Shown here: positions 1 through 8,087 of the stretch, in pieces
Numbering within the stretch: the stretch's first letter is position 1
Layout: the number at the start of each line of letters is the position of its first letter
Assembly (NCBI GenBank): GCA_049999725.1
Contig: JBNGIS010038048.1
Coordinates: 32,441 to 53,169, forward strand
Direction of reading: 5' to 3'
Source: Haplomitrium mnioides
Lineage: Eukaryota; Marchantiophyta; Haplomitriopsida; Calobryales
DNA length: 20,729 bases
Program-made: the position numbers and the translations under genes
The notes under the pieces: model-generated
The model's database searches: none
The model's input: the letters and a program-made list of their open reading frames with translations, nothing else
What the model was told of the DNA's origin: nothing

Positions 1-560
1 TAACAAACCTTGATGAATCATATGAAGCTAAATCTGAAGAAGTCGAGACGAGTGACTAAAGTCATTCAAGAATTTGTTCTATATTCTGTATTTTCAAGTA
101 TATTTTAATTTAAGATTATTATTTTAAAAAGTACTTGAGAATCTTTTGAAGCAACCTGTTGAATTTTTTGTCAACTTGAACTTTTGACTGTAAATCATTC
201 CAGGTTGAATGTTATTCTCAATAAATGAAACCTAAATCTTTAGTTAATATTTTTATTTGCTTTGTAAAAATATTTTCTTCTCTAAATGTAAGTATTTTAT
301 TTCCAACTTGATTTTTTTTCTAAATGAGTTGAAGGTTATTGTCTCGCTAAAGCATCTACCCAAATTGACTAATTGTTTTTTTTCTTGGAGCTTTGATATA
401 AAACTTAAAACCCTTTGCGTTGTTTGACTCAGATGTAGAGCTTTGTACCCATTTTTACTTTTAGATTCCGAATTAGAAATCAAAATCTTTTGCATACATA
501 GAGTTTGTTGCAAAAAATAGAACATTTACAGTCTATATCATCGATTGTAGAAGTGTGAAC
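1..560. other. AT-rich non-coding stretch
   Basis: I see no gene. The sequence is AT-rich with many T and A runs. The longest open stretch (complement of 253-525) is Lys/Ser/Leu-rich with no recognisable domain and is the kind of chance frame expected in T-rich DNA. Confidence 0.6.
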
Positions 561-648
561 CCTATGCTCGCATAGACTTTAATTCGCAAGTCAAAACGTC
601 GTGCATACAAAAACTCTTTTGCAGAACCTAAAACCTAGGTTCTTGTTA

Positions 649-978
649 GTCTTTGTTGTGGAATGTTCAGATGGTGAGTTTGGATTTCTATGCGGGCATA
701 GACTTTGAGGTGGAGTGTTCAGATGGTTAGTTCGGATTCTTATGCACACATAGACTTTGGGGTGGAGTGTTTACACGTTGAGCTTGGATTCCTAATTGCG
801 TAGAGACTTTGGGATGGAGTGTTCATATGGTGAATTCGGATTCCTATATGCGCATAGACTTTGAGATGGAGTGTTCACATGTTGAGCTTGGATTTCTAAG
901 CATGGAGAGACTTTGGGATGGAGTGTTCATATGTTGAGCTTGGATTCCTAGGCGCACATAGACTTTAGGATGGAAGTC
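649..978. repeat. 52-bp tandem repeat array, six full units plus a partial seventh
   Basis: The landmark GACTTTG (GTCTTTG in unit 1, GACTTTA in the last) starts at 649, 701, 753, 805, 857, 909 and 961, so the spacing is exactly 52 bp each time. Every unit then carries a version of TGGAGTGTTCA, a TTGGATT or TCGGATT block, and an end like TATGCGCGCATA. Because 52 is not a multiple of three and no frame stays open, this is not a coding repeat. A degraded outlier of the unit end lies at 561-580 (CCTATGCTCGCATAGACTTT), out of register. The array ends abruptly inside unit 7 after GGATGG. Confidence 0.95.
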
Positions 979-1960
979 CAAGCCTTCTACAAGCTCTACT
1001 TCTCATGTACAACCCTCAAGCTTCTTCATACAAAGAGTACCGACTACAACTTTGTTTGTACACAAGTTATAGACTCTTTTGTAGATCTTGATACCTTTGT
1101 TTAGTTGAATCAAGTCTAGAACTTTGAGATGTTTCTTGTTTACAACCTTAATTCAATCTACTTAGCTACTGCCTTTTTGATTCTGAACTATAATACGTTT
1201 GTGTATATGCCTCATTGAATTATGAAATATTTTTAAATGCTAAAACCTTTTTGATAGCCCATGTTAATTTTTGATTGCATAAATTTTCAACTACAAGTGA
1301 AAGCTTACTTCTTTCTTGAAGTTTAAAATAAACCTCCTAAATCCATGCCATGTTTTGTTTTCTTTGTTTTTATGCTTACCATTACAAACTCATTCCCTTG
1401 ACTTCTAGTCATCTTGGATTTTTTCGTTATGTTTTGTAATTTTTTTCCAACAAAAAAGTTTGAAAGAGCACCATGTCTATGTGCACCTAGAGTTTGTGCA
1501 ATCAAACATATTCCAAAATAGCTTCTTGTGACTTATATTTCAACTTTTAGGCTTAAAATTGTAATCAATGATAAATACAATTTTTTTGTGAAAACTTACC
1601 ATAATTTTTATGCTTTTTATCAAATTCAAGTTTTTTAATATTTTCATAAAACTAGTAATATTGATTGATTTTGCATAATAAAATTGACTCTCGCTCGATC
1701 ATGCTTATTGAAATAGCAAAAAAAACAAATCCAAAAAACTCATGTACTTTTTGTTTAAAAAAAAACCTCATTTTTAATGTTTTTTGAATTCAAAAATCAT
1801 AATTTTTCTCCAAAAAAAGTTCTTGTTTTGAGTAGCATGTTACTGGTTCAAAGTAGTGGTTGTTAACAACAATAGAGTGAAAAAATGTGAAAATATACTG
1901 AGAAGTTACATTACTTAGAAACACAATTTTGAAATATGTTGAAGAAGAGTGGTGAAAATA
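979..1960. other. AT-rich non-coding stretch between tandem array and element 1
   Basis: No gene, RNA gene or LTR is recognisable. A/T homopolymers are frequent, especially 1560-1830. I looked here for a 5' LTR matching the 3' LTR of element 1 and for a primer binding site, and saw neither, so element 1 appears to have lost its 5' end. Confidence 0.55.
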
Positions 1961-1965
1961 TGCAA

Positions 1966-2472
1966 TCTTTAATGGTGAGGATTATAGCAATGTTGGCAAA
2001 GCACTTCATTTTGGGGTTGAAACCCAAAGTTTGAGAAAAAGTCAAATATGAAAGGCCAACAACGCAAGTGGAGTCATTGCGTATCACATTGAGAATAGAG
2101 GAGAGTCAGGAGGATGATCGGGAGGACAAGGCCATTGTAGTGTCGGTGCCACAAGTGAGTGCATTACAAACAACAATGGTAGTGGCTCCTCTGCTCCAAG
2201 CGCCAAATCCACCTATAAATGATATGCTAACACTAATGCAACGATTACAAAAGCTAAGTTTAAATCTTGTGTAGGCTTTGGATTGAAGGCCTAAAAATCG
2301 GCCTTGACCTAATAGAGGAGAGCCACTACGACGAGGAAATATGGAGAACATCACTTGTTTTGGTTGTGGCAGAGCACATTTCCTTAGAAATTGCCCAAAC
2401 CGAGTCAATGGTCAAATGGAATTAGCAAATATGGAGGTGCGGCTCCAACTCAAGAGCGGATGGTCGCTTTGA
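1966..2472 (+). pseudogene. gag: gag C-terminal part with CCHC zinc knuckle (broken)
   Basis: Gag forms the retrotransposon particle, and its CCHC knuckle binds the RNA. In frame 1 from about 1981 the reading FILGLKPKV, stop, EKVKYERPTT, then ESLRITLRIEESQEDD matches the end of plant retrotransposon gag domains, where an F-x-x-GL motif precedes a TL-x-EA helix. The stop TGA interrupts soon after 2020, and TAG (2272-2274) ends the longest piece. The same frame resumes to give the knuckle at 2356-2394, CFGCGRAHFLRNC. This keeps all three Cys and the His, but its middle spacing is C-x3-H instead of the usual C-x4-H, as if one codon were lost. The frame ends at 2472. The N-terminal gag half is absent. 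Confidence 0.8.
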
Positions 2473-2816
2473 TCGATGTTGAAAAGATTCCCCACGGTGA
2501 GGTGGGAGGGAGTTCAATAGATCGAGGTGTGGACTTGATAGCTCATGAGAGAAAACAAGCATAAATAGTCAAGGATATTGTGGGATTGGAACCATTGCCA
2601 AGTCAAGAAAGGCATCATGATGTGGACATGACTAAAAAACCAAGAAAGCCAAGAAGGAGATTGGAGATGAAAGACTTCTCCATATCTAAACATCCAAAAA
2701 ATGCAATGTGGTTGAAGATATTGGAAATTTACAAGCCAATATCACAATAGAACAATTGGTAGCCATGAACCCGATACTAAAGAAGGAGCTATGTGGAGGA
2801 TTAAACACCAAATGAC
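2463..2816 (+). pseudogene. gag-pro spacer of element 1 (broken)
   Basis: This linker joins the zinc knuckle to the protease. Frame 3 from 2463 reads VALIDVEKIPHGEVGG, hits a TAA at 2562-2564, and continues as a Lys/Arg-rich stretch. Around 2700 the meaningful frame moves to frame 2, giving NLQANITIEQLVAMNP. That is a conserved Q-A-N-I-T-[IL]-x-Q-L motif just ahead of the protease in this type of plant element. Element 3 keeps a degraded relative, GCQANITLK, on the minus strand near 10870. The frame ends in TGA near 2816. I see no separate function for this stretch. Confidence 0.6.
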
Positions 2817-2862
2817 AACCAAAGAAGAAGAAGGTTGCAATAAACAACTGCTATATAAGTGA

Positions 2863-3528
2863 GATAGATACGAGTTATATGCAAGAGCCCCCAAAATTGA
2901 TGTCATATGTAAAGGTCATGTTGTTCCGAAAGTGTTGTTGGATGGAGGTTCGTTCGTTAATATTATGTCTGAAGAATTGATGAAGAAGTTGGGCTTAAAG
3001 CTCACAAGACCTTCAAGGTTCACAGTTAGCATGGCAAACAAATCGAGAGTGCGACTACTTGGGGTGATTGAGAAAGTGCCTATTATGGTAATGGGTATTT
3101 CAATCTCTTTGTCTTTTCAAGTTTTGAAGGAAGCTAGTTACAACATGTTGTTAGGAAGGTCTTGGTTGAAAAGTGTGAGGACCACTAACAATTGGTATAA
3201 GAACCACATCACCATTGGACCCAAAACACATCGAGTTAGAGTACCTTTAGATGGAGGTGGTGATGAAACAAGCGATTCAAAACGAGAAACCATGGAGTTT
3301 TTATTCGAAGATGAAGATTACGCAAGTGATATCTTTGGAGTTGATACAGATATAGAAGACTCATCGGATGAAGAACTAGACTTGCCAAGAATATGCGCTA
3401 TAGAGATCATGCCATGGGTGTTGGTAGAAGAGGTTCAAGTTCTGAAACATACCTTGACAACGGAAGAAGTGGAGTGGCGGATTGCTACACTAAGTTATAG
3501 AGAGGACATAACAAGCCAAGAGAAATAA
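2863..3528 (+). pseudogene. Aspartic protease domain of element 1
   Basis: The retroviral-type aspartic protease processes the polyprotein. Frame 1 is open from 2863 to a TAA at 3526-3528. The motif VLLDGGSFVNIM, with the catalytic Asp codon at 2941-2943, is followed by LMKKLGL, by RFTVSMANKSRVRLLGV, and by the second-lobe motif NMLLGRSWL near 3150. This is the usual arrangement in plant gypsy proteases, where DGGS stands in place of DTGA. The tail from about 3290 is very acidic (EDEDYASD, DIEDSSDEELD) and is an inter-domain linker. No ATG is needed because this was an internal polyprotein segment. The domain itself looks undamaged, unlike what surrounds it. Confidence 0.85.
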
Positions 3529-4470
3529 AAGTTCGAAGAAATCTTTCGTAAGTACATCTATGTTTTTGCTTTTAGGTGTAAAGATCTAAAATTGGTGACA
3601 CTTGAAGAGCATAGAATCGACTTGGAGAGTTAAGCAAAAGTAGTCCGGCAAAAGCAGCGATGGATGAATCCTCCAATAGCAGAGTTTGTCAAAGAGGAGA
3701 TCAATAAATTGAAAGAGGTGGGGTTCATCTACGAGGCAGAAAATTTGGAATGGGTTTCTCCTATTATGGTGGTGAAAAAGAAAAATAGCTATCTTTGTGT
3801 TTGTGTGGACTACAAAAAATTAAATGCGGTAACAAAAAAATTTATTATCCACTTCTTTTCATTGATGAAATTCTTGAGGAAGTAGTGGAACATGAATGGT
3901 ACTCATTTGGAGATGGATATAGTGGTTATAATCAAACTTCTATTGTCGTGGAGCATCAATGACATACCACATTCACTAGTCCTTGGGGTGCTTTTGCTTT
4001 TCGAGTAATGCCTTTTGGTTTGTGTAATGCACTGGCCACTTTTCAAAGATTTATGAAAAACATCTTTGAGCCTTTATTGGGAAAGTTTGTGAGAGATTTT
4101 ATTGATTACTTTTGTATTTATAGGAGTAAGAAATACCATTTCAATCATATGGAGAAAATTCTACAAAGGTTGGATGCGATAAAAGCTTTGTTAAATATGG
4201 AGAAATGTAAGTTCGGATGTCGTCAAGGAGTGTTGTTAGACTATATTATTTCAAATGATGAGGTGGCGGTGGATCAAGAAAAGGTACTCAAAATTCAAGC
4301 TCTTCTTTTTCCAATCAATATAACAAAATTGAGATCTTTCTTAGAGATGGTTGGCTTATATCGTCATTTTATCTTGGACTTTTTGACCAAAGCAATGGCT
4401 TTGAACCATTATTTGAAGAAAATAGTGGAGTACTCCTCAATTTTCAGCGATGAAGGTGCCAAAGTATCCT
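3529..4470 (+). pseudogene. Reverse transcriptase domain of element 1, frameshifted and catalytically dead
   Basis: The domain copied element RNA into DNA. After the TAA at 3526 the same frame gives the pre-RT linker (YVFAFRCKDLK, LEEHRIDLES), another TAA at 3631-3633, then RWMNPPIAEFVKEEINKL, EWVSPIMVVKKK and CVDYKKLNAVTKK. A frameshift in the A-run near 3835-3842 moves the reading to frame 3: YYPLLFIDEIL, WYSFGDGYSGYNQ, a TGA at 3960-3962, then TSPWGAFAFRVMPFGLCNA. The active-site box reads FIDY (codons 4101-4112) where F/Y-x-D-D is required. The second catalytic Asp is Tyr (TAC, 4107-4109). The thumb and connection follow: KLRSFLEMVGLYRHFI. Confidence 0.9.
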
Positions 4471-4911
4471 TTGAGTGCTTGAAGAAGACGGTGACAAACG
4501 CACATGTATTGGTAAAGTCAAATTGGGAAGTGCCTTTTTTATTGTATATGGATCCTTCGAACATAGCTCTTGGGTGCACATTGAGTCAAAAAGACGAGGA
4601 GGGACATGATCATCGAATTGCATTTGCAAGTTGACAATGGTAACCACCGAAAAGACTCAATGACTAAAAGAGAAGGTTTGGCCGTGCTTTATGCGATTAA
4701 AAATTTTCGTCACTATTTGTAAGGAGGAAAATTTACCATCATGACATATCACAAGGCCTTGAAATATATTTTCAACAAGCCTAATGCTAAAGGAAGAACT
4801 GTTTGGTGGAAAATTTTGTTGGCTGAATTTGACTACGATATTGAAGCTAGACCAAGGAGAAAGCATCTCAATGTTGACATGTTATCGCGAGCTTATGATG
4901 AACTTGGGAAT
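4471..4911 (+). pseudogene. RNase H domain of element 1 (broken)
   Basis: RNase H degrades the RNA strand during reverse transcription. Frame 3 gives FLLYMDPSNIALGCTLSQ, which holds the first catalytic Asp, and ends in TGA at 4635-4637. The continuation is in frame 1: TKREGLAVLYAIKNFRHYL, where the E in the T-x-RE motif is the second catalytic residue. A TAA follows at 4720-4722, then GGKFTIMTYHKALKYIF, WWKILLAEFDYDIEARP and LNVDMLSR. The expected TDH motif reads TYH (Tyr codon 4747-4749), so the later acidic residue is lost. One frameshift, one stop and one active-site change make it non-functional. Confidence 0.85.
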
Positions 4912-6267
4912 GAAGCGACCGAGGAGGAGTTTACTGACAAGAACCTCTTCAACATGAATGTCATACAAGAGGAATATGGAGATGTCTATAATTACTTATT
5001 AGAAGGAAGATATATAGAGGGGATGAAGCAACGCAACAAGGTTGTGTTTGCATGTAAGTGTCGGTCATATTCTCTTGTTGAGAATACCTTGTTCCACCAA
5101 GACTCTGATGGTCTTCTTCAAAGAGCGGTAAGTAAGAAAGAAGACCAACATTTAATGTACAAGTTTCATGATGGAGTATGTGGTGGTCATTTTGTGAGGA
5201 AGGTGACGGTGTACAAGATCTTGGATAATGGGTACCATTGGTAAGGCATGTTTAAAGATTTCTTGAAGTTTTGCAAGACATGTGATGTATGTCAAACATT
5301 TGCCAAGAAGTCTACTTACCTTTCTCTTTTGCAACCGGTTGCACCTTTAGGTCCTTTTGAAAAATGGGGAGTTGATATTGTTGGACCACTAAATCCTACG
5401 CCAAGAGAGAATTTGTATGTGGTAGTAGCAATTGACTATTCGAGCAAATGGGTAGAGGCTCGTCTTTTAAAGACAGCTACGGGGGAGGAAGTAGGAAGGT
5501 TTTTGTACAAGCGGGTCATTACACGGTTTGGATGTCCATTGGAGATCATAGCTGATTGAGGTTTGCCTTTCATGAGTGGTGCTACTCAAGCAATGCTGAA
5601 TCATTTTTCCATCAAGCAATGGATCACCACATCATACAAGCCAAATGCAAATGGATTGGCGGAGTAGACTAACTTTACTTGATGCCATATGTTAGCAAAG
5701 GATGTAGATCTGGAAGGAGCAAAACATACGTGGGAAAAACGACTACATGCAATTCTTTGGGAATATTGTACAACTCAAAAGGCTTCAACTAGTTATACAC
5801 CTTTTTGCCTCACATACAATTTGGAATCTATTTTGCCAATTGAGTTTGATCTTCCTACCTTTAGAACCACCAATATGGAGAGACAAGAGGGAGACAATTT
5901 GGAGATGGCTACTCGAACTTGTAGCCAACAATTGATGGAGTTAAAAGAAGCACAATCAATGGCTGAGGTAAATATTCAGAAGGTACAAGCTCAACAAAAG
6001 AAAAGCTATGACAAGCTATTAGGAAAGAGGAGGCTCAAGGAGTTTCAACAAGGAGATTGGGTTATGATGTTTGATACAATTCGTTACAAAAGGAAGCAAA
6101 AGAAATCCCTACCAAGGTATTTTGGTCCATTTGTTATGTAGAAAGTGTATTCCAATTACATATTTGCTTTATCAGAACTAAGTGAAACGAATTATGATCG
6201 AGTAAACTATGACAAGTTAAAGTCGTTTTATGTACGTAAGGAAGACGACACTCCGAGGACGAAGTGA
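4912..6267 (+). pseudogene. Integrase of element 1, DD35E core with several stops
   Basis: Integrase inserts the element DNA into the chromosome. All of it is in frame 1. The zinc-binding region shows HDGVCGGH (His codons 5167 and 5188) and CKTCDVCQ (Cys codons 5281 and 5290). The catalytic core has WGVDIVGPL (Asp 5374-5376), IIAD (Asp 5554-5556) and NGLAE (Glu 5662-5664). The last two are separated by exactly 35 codons, the DD35E signature. In-frame stops are TAA 5242, TGA 5557 (right after the second Asp), TAG 5665 (right after Glu), TGA 5680 and TAG 6139. The C-terminal beta domain, GDWVMMFD through RYFGPFVM and KVYSNYIFALSEL, leads to the final TGA at 6265-6267. No chromodomain follows. 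Confidence 0.9.
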
Positions 6268-6273
6268 AACCTT

Positions 6274-6282
6274 AGAAGGGGA
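6274..6282 (+). promoter_or_regulatory. Polypurine tract of element 1
   Basis: AGAAGGGGA lies 6 bases after the integrase stop and just before the proposed TG start of the 3' LTR. A purine run here primes plus-strand DNA synthesis in LTR retrotransposons. The call rests on position and composition. Confidence 0.65.
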
Positions 6283-6872
6283 TAAAATGTGAAGACATGA
6301 GGCTGATATATAGCTTCTTCTATGTTTTGAAATTTATAGCATAGTAATTGTGGTATTTGGAGGAAGGATGTTGAGGATTTCAATGTCATTAGAAGAAACA
6401 TGGGTTTTTTGGTTTTTTCAGCAAAATGTGTATAGAGTAAACTGTGTTCTTATTAGGTGCGTAATGGAGCTACAATTTCAAACAAATATTCTTTTTGTCA
6501 AATGTCATTAGCAACAATTTATAGAAGGGAAAAACCTATTGTGAACCAAGAGTTATAACCAATCAAAGATAAAATAGAACTATACAAAAAAATCAAAACA
6601 GAGAGTATTTAAGTAAGAGAAAATGCAAATATTATTTCATAAGTAGAAAGCTTATTTTATAAGCCTTCCAACAAGGTATAGTACATACAACTTGGAATAA
6701 TATCAAGGATTCTAGAGAGATTCTTCTAGAAGAGCCTAAAGAGGAGAAAAGTCAAAGAAAAGAACTTTGATCTTTTACTTGCTCATTGAAGGAATCTTGA
6801 AATATGAAAAGCAGCTTTTGTATTAAGGATAAAATAAAAGGGAATAGATGACTAGATCAGATGCTTGGTCAA

Positions 6873-6995
6873 GGAAAGCTCCAAATGAGAAGTTTCTTCT
6901 TGGAAAAGTAGGAAAAAGTCAAAGTTACTTTAAAACTACTTTTGAGGAAAGCTCCAAATGAAAAGCTTTTTGAGAAAAAGGCAAAGATACTTTAG
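6873..6995 (+). repeat. Imperfect direct repeat inside the element 1 LTR (U3)
   Basis: GGAAAGCTCCAAATGA occurs at 6873 and again at 6946, 73 bp apart. Each copy is followed by a related purine-rich block ending like AAAGTCAAAGTTACTTT and AAAGGCAAAGATACTTT. Two diverged copies of a roughly 60-bp unit lie upstream of the TATA box. U3 repeats of this kind often act as enhancers in LTRs; that role here is inference. Confidence 0.7.
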
Positions 6996-7097
6996 TAGAT
7001 TCTTTAGGAGATACTTTAGAATTTAAATTTGCAAGGCTAGATTTTACCTAGGGTTAAAGAATCTCTAGGTTTTACTAGTAGTAACTTGTTAGACTAA

Positions 7098-7108
7098 TAT
7101 ATAAATAG
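7098..7108 (+). promoter_or_regulatory. TATA box of the element 1 LTR
   Basis: TATATAAATAG is a near-perfect plant TATA box, placed about two thirds of the way through the LTR. The start of R would be expected about 30 bases downstream, near 7130-7140. Confidence 0.65.
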
Positions 7109-7500
7109 AGAGGACTAGAGAGGCTTGAGCTTAGACTTTCATTTTCACACTTGGGAAGTTCATTCTTGGAGAGACCATTGGAGAAGCATTTGGACAAGCT
7201 CTTGGAAGAGTTTCTAAGAAGAGTCATTGGAGGACAAGCACTTAAGGAGGGGTTTCTAAAGGAGTGAGGAGTTTGTGGAGAGTGAGAAAGGGTGAGAGCA
7301 TGAAGGTGTTGAGAGACTTTTGAAGTAAAGAGTTTGACATTGTTCAAGAGATTTTGTTCTAAGTATTCCCTTGATGTACATTCTATAGAAATTTGCAATT
7401 TGAGGTGTTAAATCATACTTCTATTTCCTTCTCATCTTAAATGTGCACTCACCATCAAAGTCACATGAGGAGAAATTGGCAAAGCAAGTAGCTTCACAGA

Positions 7501-8021
7501 CCAACATTTGAAAAGATGAGATTCAAATCCAGTGTGGTGTCCATAGACAATCAAAGTGGTATCTTCCGACTTGTTGGTCCTTTAAATGTGGTGTATAGAC
7601 CAACGAGAGCTCTTTCGGATACAGGAGCACAACCATTGATATTGGCAAGCAAGGATTGGGATTGAGGCCCGGAGATGTGGAGATTTTCCCTTCTCCCATC
7701 CAAACTTCATTGGGAGGACCTTCACCCATGCAACATGTCACACGTGAAGAGATCAAGCTTAGAGTACAAGTTGATCATCCCACAGGTAGCTCACAAGTGA
7801 GCACTCAAGCCATACTTACCAAGGTCAAGTCTTATGATGTTTTGGTTGGGTATACTGTGCTATATCCCATAGGGTTCACCATTGATTTTTGGGATGAGTT
7901 AGTGTCTTATCGACCTAGATGGCGATCTAGAGAGGCATAATTGGGTAGGTTGCCTGTTAGATTCAGTAGACCAGTTGGAGGTCCACTATCTCAACCTATG
8001 GCAATGATAACCATAGGTCAA
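7501..8021 (+). pseudogene. Element 2: retroelement aspartic protease segment (broken)
   Basis: This belongs to a different retroelement from element 1. Frame 1 from 7501 reads MRFKSSVVSIDNQSG and VVYRPTRALSDTGAQPLIL, with the catalytic Asp codon at 7618-7620 in an intact DTGA motif. Near 7650 the frame changes to frame 3: GLGLRPGDVEIFPSPIQTSL, then a beta-rich part, then YDVLVGYTVLYPIGFTIDFW, the usual second-lobe pattern with an [IV]-[LV]-V/L-G box. Stops are TAA 7938-7940, after SYRPRWRSREA, and TGA 8022-8024, after LGRLPVRFSRP. The sequence is not similar to the element 1 protease. It resembles proteases of Ty3-like polyproteins of green algae and early land plants as I recall them. Confidence 0.65.
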
Positions 8022-8087
8022 TGATTATCCTCTCCTGCAAGTCAGAGCAGTTGGTGACAACCTTTACCCTCCTCTATTCGACATGAT

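Larger units (their letters stand above)
1966..7498 (+). mobile_element. Element 1: decayed, 5'-truncated Ty3/gypsy LTR retrotransposon
   Basis: The order gag, CCHC knuckle, protease, reverse transcriptase, RNase H, integrase, polypurine tract and LTR is the standard Ty3/gypsy (Metaviridae) order, with integrase last. All coding parts are on the plus strand and are broken by frameshifts and in-frame stops, so nothing can be made from it. The integrase ends in a short tail at 6267 with no chromodomain visible. The 5' LTR, primer binding site and N-terminal gag are missing. I place it in the plant Tat/Athila-like branch by general pattern, with moderate confidence. The left edge is only where gag homology becomes readable. 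Confidence 0.9.
6288..7498 (+). repeat. Proposed 3' LTR of element 1 (about 1.2 kb)
   Basis: The segment begins TGTGAAG (6288-6294), just after the polypurine tract, and ends CTTCACA (7492-7498), a perfect 7-bp inverted terminal pair with TG...CA ends. It contains a TATA box at 7098-7108 and no long frame. Recognisable coding of a different element starts at about 7501. These facts fit a U3-R-U5 LTR. No second copy exists in the window, so this cannot be confirmed by self-comparison. The right end is less certain than the left, because the frame reading EEKLAKQVASQTNI across 7470-7512 could belong to the downstream element. Confidence 0.65.

Noticed and set aside
649-978. CRISPR-like array
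   Set aside because: The repeats are contiguous 52-bp units without unique spacers, in eukaryotic-looking DNA, so this is a tandem satellite.
1-1960. 5' LTR of element 1
   Set aside because: No stretch matches the TGTGAAG start, the TATA region or the CTTCACA end of the 3' LTR, and no primer binding site was found.
2106-2408. Minus-strand open frame of 100 codons
   Set aside because: Antisense shadow of the element 1 gag tail and zinc knuckle, which are recognisable on the plus strand.
5747-5935. Second plus-strand frame inside integrase
   Set aside because: Out-of-frame shadow of the integrase C-terminal region, which reads through in frame 1.
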